A DNA stretch of 64,000 bases, taken from contig NZ_JAWMPX010000014.1 in the NCBI RefSeq assembly GCF_033101155.1, forward strand, positions 74,873-138,872. Reading direction: 5' to 3'. Positions within the stretch are counted from its first letter, which is position 1. Every line of letters starts with the position of its first letter. The DNA comes from Tropicimonas sp033101155 (GTDB lineage Bacteria; Pseudomonadota; Alphaproteobacteria; Rhodobacterales; Rhodobacteraceae). Positions 26,507 through 37,028 of the stretch are shown here, in pieces. The notes beneath the pieces are model-generated. The model made no database searches. It was given only the letters and a program-made list of their open reading frames with translations, and was not told the DNA's origin. A program made the position numbers and the translations under genes.

Positions 26507-27277
26507 ATGTCCGTTTCATCTTTGCGCCAGCGCGTGCTAGCCGGGGAAATCCTGGCCGGGACATTCCTGAAGACCCCTGCCTACGAGTTGATCGAAGTGC
26601 TGGCCCGGTCGGGGCTGGACTTCATTTGCCTCGACGCGGAGCATGCCCCCTTCGACCGGGCGCGGATGGATTGCTGCCTCGCGATGGGCCGTGCCCTCGG
26701 CTTTCCGCTGCTGGTGCGGGTGCCCTCGGGGCGGCCGGATGTGATGCTCGCAGCGCTGGATTCAGGCGCGGTCGGGCTTGTCGTGCCGCATGTGGACAGC
26801 GTGGAGAAGGCCCGGGAGGTTTCTCGGGCCGCGCGGTTCGGACAGGGCGGGCGTGGCTATGCCGGCTCGACCCGCTGGGGTGGCTACGCGTCACGGCCGA
26901 TGCGGGATCTGCTGGAGAAATCGGCACAGGAGACGCTTCTGATCGCGCAGATCGAGGAGCCCTCGGGGGTCGAGGCCGTTGCCGAGATCGCGGCCGTCGA
27001 GGGCGTGGATGCGCTATTTGTCGGTCCGGCGGATCTGAGCGTTGCCTATGGCCATGACACGCTCGACAATCCGGATCTTGCGGAAGGCTATGCCCGCGTC
27101 GGCGCGGCCTGTCGCAATGCCGGCAAGGGATATGCGACCTGGATTCCTTCGGCGGAGCACGGCGCGGCGCGGCGTGGCGACGGGGTGCATATCTTCTTCA
27201 CCGGTTCGGAGCATGGCTGGATGCTGGCCGGAGCGCGGGCGGCGGGGGAAACCCTGCACGCATTGCGCGACGATTGA
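26507..27277 (+). CDS. HpcH/HpaI-family class II aldolase
   Basis: 256 residues. Class II pyruvate aldolase (2,4-dihydroxyhept-2-ene-1,7-dioate or 2-keto-3-deoxy-L-rhamnonate type). Metal and substrate residues: DAEHAPFDR near 45, RVPSG near 70, QIEEPSGVEA near 150 (metal Glu) and GPADLS (metal Asp). AAAGGAGG precedes the ATG. Exact substrate not recognisable; it stands alone. Confidence 0.88.
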   Translation: MSVSSLRQRVLAGEILAGTFLKTPAYELIEVLARSGLDFICLDAEHAPFDRARMDCCLAMGRALGFPLLVRVPSGRPDVMLAALDSGAVGLVVPHVDSVEKAREVSRAARFGQGGRGYAGSTRWGGYASRPMRDLLEKSAQETLLIAQIEEPSGVEAVAEIAAVEGVDALFVGPADLSVAYGHDTLDNPDLAEGYARVGAACRNAGKGYATWIPSAEHGAARRGDGVHIFFTGSEHGWMLAGARAAGETLHALRDD

Positions 27278-27362
27278 TGGTGCGATGACCCTGTACCGGC
27301 ACGCGCACCGTCCGCGATAGCCTCAAGCTGCCTCCCGGCAGAACAACGCGTGCGTCCCGAAA

Positions 27363-27390
27363 ATGCCAGCCCGCCGGAGCGGGCTGGCAT
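27363..27390. terminator. Bidirectional terminator between HpcH aldolase and phaC
   Basis: Twelve-base perfect stem (27363-27374 with 27379-27390), CGGA loop. On the minus strand it is followed by TTTTCGG, so it suits phaC best. Confidence 0.85.
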
Positions 27391-27438
27391 TGGACCGGCG
27401 AATTCACCCTGGTGCCGCGCCGTTTCGAACCAGCCGGG

Positions 27439-29292
27439 TCACTGTTGTTGAATGTAGATCCCGGGCGCGGCGCAGAGAGGACGGTAGCCTTTTTCGGGCG
27501 CACCCATCCGAGGCGGATCGACCATCTCGCCAGAGCTCTTGTCGGACAGGAAACTGGCCCATTCCTCCCACCAGGATCCCTGGGTGATCTCGTGATTGGC
27601 GAGCCAGGAATCGGGGTCCATATAATGGTAATCGGCATCACGATGGCCGATCCGGTAGTGGCGACGGGGATGGCCCGGCTGGCTGAGAATGCCGGAATTA
27701 TGCCCGCCGGAGGTCAGCACGAAGACCTGCTCGGTCTCGTTGAACAGCCCGATCTTGTAGACCGATTTCCACGGCGCAATGTGGTCCTTCTCGGTGCCGA
27801 CGACGAAGAAGGGCGCCTCGATGTCGCGCAGGGCGATCACCTTGCCATCCACCGCGTAGCGCCCGCCCGAAAGCCGGTTTTCGAGGAAGAGCGCGCGCAG
27901 GTATTCCGAGTGCATCTTGTACGGCATACGCGTCGAATCCGCGTTCCAGGCGGAGATGTCGAAGGGCTTCTCCTGCTCGCCGAGCAGGTAGCGCTTGATC
28001 GCGCGGGCCCAGATCAGGTCTTCGGCCCGAAGCGCCTGGAACGCGCCGGCCATCTGGTCCTGGTCGAGATAGCCCTGATCCCACATCATGTCCTCGAGAT
28101 AGGCGATCTGGCTCTCGTCGAGGAACATCATCACCTCGCCGGCTTCGGTGAAATCCGTCTGCGCGGCCAGCAGGGTCACGGAGGCAAGGCGCTCGTCATC
28201 CGCACCGGCCATGGTCGCGGCGGCGATGGAGAGGATCGTGCCGCCGAGGCAATAGCCGCAGGCATGCACCTTCTGGTCCGGCACAACGCTCGTCACCGCC
28301 TCCAGCGCGGCCATCACGCCGTCCTTGCGGTAATCATCCAGGCCGACATTGGCGTAGGAGGCATCCGGGTTGACCCAGGAAATGCAGAACACCGTGTAGC
28401 CCTGCGAGACCAGGTAACGGATCAGCGAGTTCTTCTGGGAGAGATCGAGGATGTAATATTTCATGATCCATGCCGGCACGATCAGGATCGGCTCGGCATG
28501 CACCTTCTCGGTCGTGGGCGTGTACTGGATCAGCTCGATCAGGTGGTTGCGATAGATCACCTCGCCCGGCGTGCAGGCAATGTTCTCACCGACCTGGAAC
28601 GCTTCCGGCATCGGTTCCTTCTCGCCGGAGATTTCCCGCACCGCATCTTCAAAGAAGCTGCGCGTCCCGGCGGCAATGTTCTCGCCCCCGGTTTCCAGCG
28701 TCTTCGACATCACTTCCGGGTTGGTCAGCGGAAAATTGGACGGCGCCATCGCGTCCAGCATCTGCTGGGTCTGGAAAGCGACGCGCTCGCAGGACTTGTG
28801 GCGCATCCCACGCACCTCGGAGGTTGCGGTGTTCCACCAGTCCTCCATCGCCAGATAGCCCTGTTTCCACATGTTGTAGGGCGGCGTGTTCCAGCCCTCA
28901 TGGGTAAACCGGTGATCGCCCTTGCGCGGAGCGAACCCGTCCGAGAGCCCCATCGAACCGAGCCAGAATTTGCGCGCGTTCTCCACCGCTTTCTCGGTCA
29001 GCTCCTGCTGGCGGCCGGGCGCCTGGGAGATATGCTTGGCCCAATCCATCCACGCGGCATGGGAGGCGTTGACGGAAACGCCATTTGTCATCTGCGCGTT
29101 CTTGGCGCGGATCGACCGGTCGATATTCTTGAAGCGGCGCTTGGCGGCCTGCGGCGCGGCCATGGCCGGGGCCGTCGGTTTCGCTGCCGGAACCGGCGCG
29201 GCTGGGGCCGGCGTCGGTGCCGATACGGGTGCCGGTGAAGCGGCTGCGGGTTTGGCGGCACTGCGGGTCTTGGCGGTGGAACTGCTCGTCAT
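27439..29292 (-). CDS. phaC: Class I poly(3-hydroxyalkanoate) polymerase
   Basis: Polymerises 3-hydroxyacyl-CoA into storage polyester at the granule surface. 617 residues: an Ala/Pro/Thr-rich N-terminal extension (about 5-50), then PhaC N-domain and alpha/beta hydrolase core. Nucleophile Cys in the lipase-like box GYCLGG; the catalytic Asp region FVVGTEKDHIAPW and His region TSGGHNSGI follow. GAGG precedes the ATG at 29292; the open frame to 29331 lacks one. No depolymerase or phaR gene adjoins it. Upstream lie PhaR-like motifs. Confidence 0.95.
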   Translation of the reverse strand: MTSSSTAKTRSAAKPAAASPAPVSAPTPAPAAPVPAAKPTAPAMAAPQAAKRRFKNIDRSIRAKNAQMTNGVSVNASHAAWMDWAKHISQAPGRQQELTEKAVENARKFWLGSMGLSDGFAPRKGDHRFTHEGWNTPPYNMWKQGYLAMEDWWNTATSEVRGMRHKSCERVAFQTQQMLDAMAPSNFPLTNPEVMSKTLETGGENIAAGTRSFFEDAVREISGEKEPMPEAFQVGENIACTPGEVIYRNHLIELIQYTPTTEKVHAEPILIVPAWIMKYYILDLSQKNSLIRYLVSQGYTVFCISWVNPDASYANVGLDDYRKDGVMAALEAVTSVVPDQKVHACGYCLGGTILSIAAATMAGADDERLASVTLLAAQTDFTEAGEVMMFLDESQIAYLEDMMWDQGYLDQDQMAGAFQALRAEDLIWARAIKRYLLGEQEKPFDISAWNADSTRMPYKMHSEYLRALFLENRLSGGRYAVDGKVIALRDIEAPFFVVGTEKDHIAPWKSVYKIGLFNETEQVFVLTSGGHNSGILSQPGHPRRHYRIGHRDADYHYMDPDSWLANHEITQGSWWEEWASFLSDKSSGEMVDPPRMGAPEKGYRPLCAAPGIYIQQQ

Positions 29293-29322
29293 GGGTACCT
29301 CGTGGCGTTCTGGCCGGATGCT

Positions 29323-29354
29323 GCGCTGCAATGGCGTTCAGCGCTGCAATGCGG
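29323..29354 (-). promoter_or_regulatory. PhaR-like motif(s) upstream of phaC
   Basis: GCGCTGCAATG occurs at 29323-29333 and 29341-29351 (18-base period). The second gives CTGC-AAT-GCGG (29344-29354), one mismatch from CTGC-N3-GCAG, the site described for Paracoccus PhaR. It is about 50 bases before the phaC start. Confidence 0.5.
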
Positions 29355-29470
29355 CATCCGTTATATCGCTTCATATCGCGGGAAAGTAACTGCGACCATC
29401 CTTCACCGTTAGCGCAACACCGCATATCGGCATCGTGGCGACGAGATCATGATTTGGTTAACAAAGCCCT

Positions 29471-29489
29471 GATGCCGCATTGCGGCATC
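29471..29489. promoter_or_regulatory. 19-base palindrome GATGCCGCA-T-TGCGGCATC
   Basis: Perfect palindrome with a one-base centre, containing CCGC-ATT-GCGG. It lies between phaC and the oxidoreductase gene, 94 bases before the latter's start. Confidence 0.5.
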
Positions 29490-29582
29490 GCCCTGCGCTT
29501 TGACAAGGACGGGAAGGAAGCAGACAGTGCCGGCGTCGACGCCGCGCAGCGTGGACGTTTCGGGACGCAAAGGAGGGACGGC

Positions 29583-30551
29583 ATGAAGATTATCCGGTGG
29601 GGCATCCTGGGGGCGTCGAAATTCGCCCGCGAGCATATGGGGCCGGCGATCCATTCGGCGCGCGGTGCGCAGCTGGCCGCGCTGGCAACTGGCTCGGCAG
29701 AAAAGGCGGCGGAGTTCCAGGCGCTGTTTCCCGGGTTGCGCATCCATACCGATTACGACGCATTGCTGGTAGATCCGGAAATCGATGCGGTCTATATCCC
29801 GCTGCCCAATCACCTTCATGTCGAGTGGACGCTGAAGGCGCTCGCCGCAGGCAAGCCGGTGCTGTGCGAGAAGCCCATCACCCTGACTGAGCCGGAATTC
29901 GACACGCTGATCGCGGCGCGCGACGCGGCGGGCCTGCTGGCCGCGGAAGCCTATATGGTCGTCCATCACCCGCAATGGCAGCGCACGCGGACCCTGCTGC
30001 AAGAGGGTGCGATCGGGGATCTGAAGCAGGTCTATGGAGCCTTTTCCTTCAACAATCGCGACGTGAACAACATCCGCAATCAAGCCGCGACCGGCGGCGG
30101 AGCGCTGCGCGATATCGGGGTCTACACCTTGGGCACGGCCCGGTTTGCCACCGGAGAGGAGCCGATCTCGGTCGAGGCGGACATCACCTGGCAGGACGGG
30201 TTCGACACGCTGTCGCGCAGCTATCTGCGCTTCCCCACCTTCAACATGAACATGCTGGTTTCGACCCGTTTGGCACCGCATCAGGAGATGCTGTTTCACG
30301 GGGAAGAGGGGCTGATCCGACTCTGCTACCCGTTCAATGCCAATGTCCACGGCGAAGCGCGGCTGGAGATCGAACGCGCGGGAGTGGAAACGGTGATCGA
30401 ACGCTGGCCGGGCCTCAATCACTACGTGCTGCAAGTGCAGGCCTTCGGCGACAGCCTGCGCAGCGGCGCGCCCTATCCCTGCCCGCTGGAGTTCAGCCGG
30501 GGGACACAGGCGGCGATGGACATGATCTTCGCGGCCGATCCGGCGCCCTGA
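29583..30551 (+). CDS. Gfo/Idh/MocA-family oxidoreductase
   Basis: 322 residues. N-terminal Rossmann fold WGILGASKFAREHM, the conserved LCEKPIT motif (about 98), and C-terminal alpha/beta domain with GGGALRDIGVYTLG. Family members oxidise sugars or sugar-like substrates with NAD(P). AAAGGAGGGACGGC precedes the ATG at 29583, a strong ribosome site. Monocistronic. Substrate not recognisable. Confidence 0.9.
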   Translation: MKIIRWGILGASKFAREHMGPAIHSARGAQLAALATGSAEKAAEFQALFPGLRIHTDYDALLVDPEIDAVYIPLPNHLHVEWTLKALAAGKPVLCEKPITLTEPEFDTLIAARDAAGLLAAEAYMVVHHPQWQRTRTLLQEGAIGDLKQVYGAFSFNNRDVNNIRNQAATGGGALRDIGVYTLGTARFATGEEPISVEADITWQDGFDTLSRSYLRFPTFNMNMLVSTRLAPHQEMLFHGEEGLIRLCYPFNANVHGEARLEIERAGVETVIERWPGLNHYVLQVQAFGDSLRSGAPYPCPLEFSRGTQAAMDMIFAADPAP

Positions 30552-30576
30552 CGGAAGAGGCGCACGCGAGACAGGG

Positions 30577-30620
30577 ACGCCTCCCGACCGCGGATGACGG
30601 GCAGGAGGCGTTGTGTTTCG
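30577..30620 (+). terminator. Terminator after the oxidoreductase gene
   Basis: Eight-base stem ACGCCTCC/GGAGGCGT (30577-30584 with 30604-30611), 19-base loop, then TTGTGTTTC. Confidence 0.6.
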
Positions 30621-30688
30621 GAAGAACCGGCAGGTCATGGTGGCGCTCGGCGCTCGTAGTGCCGGTACATACGCCCTCCGAAGGTCGC

Positions 30689-31702
30689 CTAGTGCTGGGC
30701 TTTCTGGCCCGTGAACAAGCCAATCACCGGCGCGATTACCTTCGTTGCGATCGGAACGAGTACGATCCCCAGCACCAGGCCGAGGATGCCGTCCAGCAGG
30801 GCCGTGACCGTCCAAGCGACGAAACCCGTCCAGTTTTCGGGGACTGAATGGGCCACAGCGTGGGCGATATCATGGATTCCGTGGCCGAGCGCACCGAAGC
30901 CCAACACTTCAAGCCCGTGCACGATGATGGACCCGCCGACCCAGAGCATCGCCCCCGTCCCGACAATTGTCAGCAGCTTCATGAAGCCCGGCATGCCGCG
31001 CACGATGCCACGCCCGATGGAGCGCGTCAGGCCGAGCCGGCCCTTCTCGGCCATGGCCAGCCCGATATCATCCGCCTTCACGATCAGCGCCACCGAGCCA
31101 TAGACCAGCGCCGTGATCCCGACCGCGACCAGCGCCAGCGTCATCGCCTCGGTCCAGAACCCCGAATCCGGGATCGCCGAAAGGGCAATGGTCATGATCT
31201 CCGCCGAGAGGATGAAATCGGTCTTGATCGCCCCGGCGACACGGCTTTCCTCAAGATGCGCCGGATCCTTCGGCTCGCCTTTGGGGCCATGCGCCTCGTC
31301 ATGCGGCACAAGCCAGTGCAGGATCTTCTCCGCGCCCTCGAAACAGAGATAGCCGCCGCCCAGCATCAGCAGCGGCGCAATCGCCCAGGGCGCGAAGGTG
31401 CTCAGCAGCAGGGCTGCCGGGAGCAGGATGAGCATCTTGTTGCGGATCGATCCCCAGGCGATGCGCCCGACAATCGGCAGTTCGCGCTCGGCCGAGAAAC
31501 CCATCGTGTATTTTGGCGTCACCGCCGCGTCGTCGATCACCGCGCCCGCCGCCTTGGTCCCGGCCTTGAGCGCGTCGTCGATCACGCCGCCCGCGACCTT
31601 CGCCGTCGTCTTCGCGGCCTGCCCCGCAATGTCATCCACCGATGCCGCTGCAACCTTCGCAAGGGCAGCCACATCGTCCAGCAGGGCCAGCAATCCACTC
31701 AT
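30689..31702 (-). CDS. DUF808/YedI-like inner-membrane protein
   Basis: 337 residues with about six hydrophobic segments. The start MSGLLALLDDVAALAKVAAA and the following Ala-rich DD/KA region match the DUF808 family; the middle has ESRVAGAIKTDFILSAEIMT, also typical. Function unknown. I use the ATG at 31702; the open frame back to 31726 adds residues not seen in the family. Confidence 0.9.
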   Translation of the reverse strand: MSGLLALLDDVAALAKVAAASVDDIAGQAAKTTAKVAGGVIDDALKAGTKAAGAVIDDAAVTPKYTMGFSAERELPIVGRIAWGSIRNKMLILLPAALLLSTFAPWAIAPLLMLGGGYLCFEGAEKILHWLVPHDEAHGPKGEPKDPAHLEESRVAGAIKTDFILSAEIMTIALSAIPDSGFWTEAMTLALVAVGITALVYGSVALIVKADDIGLAMAEKGRLGLTRSIGRGIVRGMPGFMKLLTIVGTGAMLWVGGSIIVHGLEVLGFGALGHGIHDIAHAVAHSVPENWTGFVAWTVTALLDGILGLVLGIVLVPIATKVIAPVIGLFTGQKAQH

Positions 31703-31849
31703 CTTGTTCTCATCCCGGAAATACAATTCGCGATCAGCCTAGAGCCCCTGCGCCATAACGCCAAGCCATCACGCACCAACACGCTCATTTGCGCTCGCCC
31801 CAAGTGCCCGCTAAAGCTCCATCAACCCTTTGCTGTCACAAGTGCGTTC

Positions 31850-31990
31850 ATGAGCAACCGAAGCTGGTCCATCCTGGCCATCATCATCGCGGCGTTGATC
31901 GCACTGGATCTTGTGATGGGCTGGGAGGCGCACATGTTCCTTGCGCGCAAATTCGTCGACCTGATCCACTGGATCGCCTTCTGGCGCTGA
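31850..31990 (+). CDS. Small single-pass membrane protein, 46 residues
   Basis: Polar start MSNRSW, a hydrophobic segment (about 7-24), then an amphipathic tail ending DLIHWIAFWR. I recall similar 45-50-residue proteins with the I-E/H-W-I-A-F-W-R ending in Rhodobacteraceae, sometimes mislabelled as glyceraldehyde-3-phosphate dehydrogenase. Function unknown. No strong ribosome site; flanked by the DUF808 gene (divergent) and coaD (convergent, 13 bases away). Confidence 0.65.
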   Translation: MSNRSWSILAIIIAALIALDLVMGWEAHMFLARKFVDLIHWIAFWR

Positions 31991-32003
31991 GGCGCGGCCT
32001 CGG

Positions 32004-32510
32004 TCAGCAGTCGGTGCCAAGCGTGTCCTGAAGGGCAATGCGGACATCGGGCGTGACGAATTTCGAAACATTGCCACCCAGCCGCGCGATCTCCTTGACC
32101 AGCTTGGAGGCAATCGCCTGATGCTGCGCCTCCGCCATGAGGAAGACCGTCTCGATGGAGGCGTCCAGGCGGCGGTTCATCCCGACCATCTGGAACTCGT
32201 ATTCGAAATCAGCCACCGCGCGCAAACCGCGAACGATCATGCCGGCGCCGACATCGCGGGCGCAGTCGATAAGCAGGTTCTCGAAAGGATGCACGAGTAT
32301 CTCGCAGCCCGTTTCCGCGGAGATCTTGGCGCATTCGGCCTCGATCATCGCCACCCGCTCCTCGAGGCTGAAAAGCGGCCCCTTGTCCCGGTTGATCGCC
32401 ACGCCGATCACCAGCCGGTCGACCAGCACCGTGGCGCGACGGATGATGTCGAGATGGCCCAGCGTGACCGGATCGAAAGTTCCCGGATAAAGCCCGACGC
32501 GTGTCGCCAT
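32004..32510 (-). CDS. coaD: Phosphopantetheine adenylyltransferase
   Basis: Coenzyme A biosynthesis, EC 2.7.7.3. 168 residues. Nucleotidyltransferase motif GLYPGTFDPVTLGHLDII at the N-terminus, RGLRAVADFEYEFQM in the middle and SKLVKEIARLGGNVS near the C-terminus. The ATG at 32510 follows AGGAGATC. The final ten or so residues (ALQDTLGTDC) are variable in the family. Confidence 0.97.
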   Translation of the reverse strand: MATRVGLYPGTFDPVTLGHLDIIRRATVLVDRLVIGVAINRDKGPLFSLEERVAMIEAECAKISAETGCEILVHPFENLLIDCARDVGAGMIVRGLRAVADFEYEFQMVGMNRRLDASIETVFLMAEAQHQAIASKLVKEIARLGGNVSKFVTPDVRIALQDTLGTDC

Positions 32511-32937
32511 GATACCTGATCTCCTCCGCCCCGCGTCCTGCCGCTCCCCCGGGCTGGATATGGGCTTTCCGACTCTGTTTCGCCGCCTTAGCATGCCGCA
32601 TTGCAGCAATCCATATTATTCTTGGGGATAAGACCGCGACCTTCTGTGCCGGAGCCTCGCCCCGGGCAGAGGCGCTCGGCCATGGAGCGGGCCAGCTTGC
32701 CAATTTGCCAGAGCGTCCTGTCTCGGCGTTTTTGAGCCATTGGCTGCCGATTGCGTTGCGCTCCATGGAACGGAAAACTCCGCCGGGCGGGCGTCTGCCC
32801 CTCCCGGCGGACTGGTACTCTGTCGAGATCAGCGAGACGCCCGGACCTTCATCGGACATGGACAAGAAAAACCGCAGCGATCAGGCGTCGGTGCGCCATG
32901 CTCCCGGAATCCGGACAGCCGGCCGCCCCGCGCCACC
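32511..32937. other. Intergenic region upstream of coaD
   Basis: 427 bases between two minus-strand genes with no credible coding frame. It holds the CCGC-ATT-GCAG motif at 32596-32606 and an AT-rich stretch at 32610-32625 that could belong to a coaD promoter. Nothing else is evident. Confidence 0.5.
32596..32606. promoter_or_regulatory. PhaR-type motif CCGC-ATT-GCAG
   Basis: Same 13-mer (CCGCATTGCAGCA) as at 22460, 86 bases upstream of the coaD start. Whether coaD is truly controlled by it is unknown. Confidence 0.4.
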
Positions 32938-33372
32938 TCAATGCCCCATGATCATCCCTTCAAGCGCGTCTTTTTCCATGGCCAGCTCGCTCAACCGCGC
33001 CTTGACCACGTCGCCCAGGGTGATGATCCCGATCATCGTGCCCTCCGAAATCACCGGCATATGCCGGAAACGGCCTTCCGTCATCCGCTCCAGAACAGCC
33101 TCGGCATCATCGCTCTGAGTGCAGGTTTCGATCACTTTCGTCATCATGTCGTCGACCGTATCGGCCATGCAGCCCGGACCGCGTTTGCCCAGCTCGCGCA
33201 CGATATCGCGCTCTGACAGGATACCCGCACAATCCGATCCATCGCTCGAAATAACGACCGAGCCGATCCGCTTCTCGGACAGAACCGCCGCGGCCGCCTC
33301 GACACTGGTTCCAAGAGCCACGGTAATCACGCCCTCGGTCCCCTTCGACTTCAAAATCTGCTGAACAATCAT
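32938..33372 (-). CDS. Protein with two CBS domains
   Basis: 144 residues made of two CBS repeats (about 10-65 and 75-135; GILSERDIVRELGKRG and FRHMPVISEGTMIGIITLGDVV). CBS pairs bind adenosine nucleotides and act as energy or redox sensors; the stand-alone form is common in alphaproteobacteria and its partner is not known. It starts 19 bases after the LysR gene ends and could share its transcript. Confidence 0.9.
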   Translation of the reverse strand: MIVQQILKSKGTEGVITVALGTSVEAAAAVLSEKRIGSVVISSDGSDCAGILSERDIVRELGKRGPGCMADTVDDMMTKVIETCTQSDDAEAVLERMTEGRFRHMPVISEGTMIGIITLGDVVKARLSELAMEKDALEGMIMGH

Positions 33373-33391
33373 TACGCGGTGTCCTCCCCGG

Positions 33392-34336
33392 TCATACCTT
33401 TTGGTTCCTTGATCCAGCGTCCCCCGAGCCGACGCCTTCTGTCAATGCCTCTCGGACAGACGCCATCTGTCGCCGCATCCCCGCGACCAGCAATTCGGCG
33501 AAGCCCGAGAGCCGCCGGACCCGCGCGTCATCCGCGTGCCGGATCAGGTAGAAACTGCGCGTCAGCGCGAACTCCCCCGACAGGACCCGCTCCATCTCCG
33601 CATCGCCCGGCAGTGCGAAATCATGCGCCACGGCCACCCCCGCCCCCTGCCGCGCCATGTTGTATTGCACCGCCACCGAATTGCTCGCCAGCGCCGGCCG
33701 CTCGACCCCGAGATCGCCGAGATAATCCAGCTCCTTGTCGAAAATCATCTCCGGAATATAGCCGATCATCGGATGCCCGCGCAGATCCGCGAGGGACCGG
33801 ATCGACGGCACCTTGGCGAGGTAGCGGCGCGACGCTGCCAGCACGAGCTGGTAGTCCACGATCTTCTGAACCGTCAGTCGCCCCGCCTCCGGCGCCGAAA
33901 CGCCGATGGCCATATCCGCCTCCCGCCGGTTGAGATTGAAGACCCTCGGCAGCGCCACGAGCTGCACTTCCAGCCCCGGATGCGCCGACACGATCCCGGC
34001 CAGAACCTGTGGCAGCAGGTAATTGGCGCAGCCATCCGGTGCCCCGAGCCGCACCACGCCCGAAAGCCGGTCCCCCTGCCCGCGCACAGCGTCCTCGCCA
34101 TGGGTCATTGCCTGTTCGGCAGCTTCCGCGTGCGGCATCAGCCGCTCTCCGGCCCCGGTCAGCGCATAACCCTGCGGAGACTTGAGAAAGAGCGCCGTCC
34201 CGAGCGCCTCCTCCAGCCGCGCCACACGGCGGCCCGCCGTTGCCGGATCCAGCTTCAGCGCCGCGCCCGCCGCCGAGAGGCTGCCCTGCCGCGCCACCGC
34301 GAGAAATACTTTCAGATCGTCCCAGCTCGGTCCCAT
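33392..34336 (-). CDS. LysR-family transcriptional regulator
   Basis: 314 residues. N-terminal helix-turn-helix (DDLKVFLAVARQGSLSAAGAALKLDPATAGRRVARLE) and a C-terminal effector domain. Divergent from the methylmalonate-semialdehyde dehydrogenase gene with a 103-base shared control region, so it probably regulates that gene and itself. Start at 34336 preceded by GGTGG; the longer frame from 34375 overlaps the proposed operator. Confidence 0.92.
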   Translation of the reverse strand: MGPSWDDLKVFLAVARQGSLSAAGAALKLDPATAGRRVARLEEALGTALFLKSPQGYALTGAGERLMPHAEAAEQAMTHGEDAVRGQGDRLSGVVRLGAPDGCANYLLPQVLAGIVSAHPGLEVQLVALPRVFNLNRREADMAIGVSAPEAGRLTVQKIVDYQLVLAASRRYLAKVPSIRSLADLRGHPMIGYIPEMIFDKELDYLGDLGVERPALASNSVAVQYNMARQGAGVAVAHDFALPGDAEMERVLSGEFALTRSFYLIRHADDARVRRLSGFAELLVAGMRRQMASVREALTEGVGSGDAGSRNQKV

Positions 34337-34346
34337 CCGGCCACCC

Positions 34347-34362
34347 TTTGCAAAAATGCAAA
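34347..34362. promoter_or_regulatory. Inverted repeat TTTGCA-N4-TGCAAA, candidate LysR operator
   Basis: Perfect six-base arms in the divergent LysR/mmsA region, ten bases upstream of the LysR start. The position suits autorepression. Confidence 0.5.
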
Positions 34363-34439
34363 ACCTTTTTGGCAATCTGCCGCTTCTCCCGGCATCTCTG
34401 CAAGGCTATTGTGCCGAAAAATGTTCAGTGGAGGAACGC

Positions 34440-35939
<1,500 letters not shown>

Positions 35940-35962
35940 TCGCGCAGGACATGGATCGAGAG

Positions 35963-35990
35963 ACGGGCGCCCATTTGGGCGCCCGTTTCC
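35963..35990 (+). terminator. Terminator of mmsA
   Basis: Ten-base perfect stem (35963-35972 with 35977-35986), ATTT loop, then TTCC. Confidence 0.8.
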
Positions 35991-36185
35991 GTTCTCGGGA
36001 CCCCCACTCGCATTCGGGTCCCGCCAGTATAGGCCCTGTCTTCCAGCGTTCAGCGGCAACCTCCGCGACTGCCTGTCCCACTTGTGACTCCCTCCCGAAG
36101 CGGCAAGGTTTGCCGCAGCACGGGATCAAACCCGGTTGCGATGCGCGACAGGCCGCATCGCCAGATTGCACGGGAGGAACAACGC

Positions 36186-36911
36186 ATGCGGTTCAGCGGC
36201 AAGAGGATCATCATTACCGGGGCTGGCAAGGGGATCGGGCGCGAGCTTGCCATTCGGCTCGCTAGCGAGGGCGCGGAGATCGCTGGCATCGCCCGCACGG
36301 CGGCGGATCTCGACAGCCTGCGCTCGGAGATTGGCGGCAGCTCGCATGTGGCCGACCTCTCCGATGCCGGGGCCGCGCGGGAAGCGACCCGCGCCGCCCT
36401 GCCCGCCGATCTGCTGGTCAATTGCGCCGGCACCAGCATCCTGGGCAGCGTTCTGGACGCCCGCCCCGAGGATTTCGACGCGCTCATGGCGATCAACGCC
36501 CGCGCGGCCCTGATCGTGACCCAGGAATACGCGAAGGCTCGGATCGCGGCGGGCGGCGGCGGATCGGTGGTCAATGTCTCCTCGATGTCGGCCTTCTTCG
36601 GCTGGGCCGACCATGTCGCCTATTGCGCGTCCAAGGGCGCGCTGGACGCAATGACACGCGTGATGGCCAACGAGCTGGGACAGCACGGAATCCGCGTGAA
36701 CAGCATCAACCCGACCGTGACCATGACCGAGCTGGCTGTCGAGGCCTGGAGCGCGCCGGAGAAATCCGGACCGATGCTTGCGCGCATCCCGATGGGACGC
36801 TTTGCCGAAACCGACGACATCTCCGGCCTGATCGCCTTCCTGCTGAGCGACGAGTCCGGGATGATGAACGGGTTGTCGATCCCGGTGGATGGCGGCTTGC
36901 GGGCCTGCTGA
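36186..36911 (+). CDS. SDR-family oxidoreductase, L-xylulose/carbonyl reductase-like
   Basis: 241 residues. Cofactor loop TGAGKGIGRELA, NCAG structural motif, Ser in NVSSM and the full Y-C-A-S-K catalytic pair. The segment VNSINPTVTMTELAVEAW and overall size resemble the dicarbonyl/L-xylulose reductase (DCXR) branch. GGAGGAAC lies upstream of the ATG at 36186. Role in sugar or polyol metabolism is a guess. Confidence 0.88.
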   Translation: MRFSGKRIIITGAGKGIGRELAIRLASEGAEIAGIARTAADLDSLRSEIGGSSHVADLSDAGAAREATRAALPADLLVNCAGTSILGSVLDARPEDFDALMAINARAALIVTQEYAKARIAAGGGGSVVNVSSMSAFFGWADHVAYCASKGALDAMTRVMANELGQHGIRVNSINPTVTMTELAVEAWSAPEKSGPMLARIPMGRFAETDDISGLIAFLLSDESGMMNGLSIPVDGGLRAC

Positions 36912-37028
36912 GCACAGCAAGGTCATCCATGCGGACAATGCCGTCATTCGCTGCGACCGCAAAACGCTCCGGCGCTGGCACGGCGGCCTAGTCTTGCGCC
37001 GGGCCCTTCAGCGCTCGCCGTCGCACCA

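Noticed and set aside
32705..33118. Plus-strand frame between coaD and the CBS gene
   Set aside because: It runs into the antisense of the CBS gene and has no recognisable domain or ribosome site.
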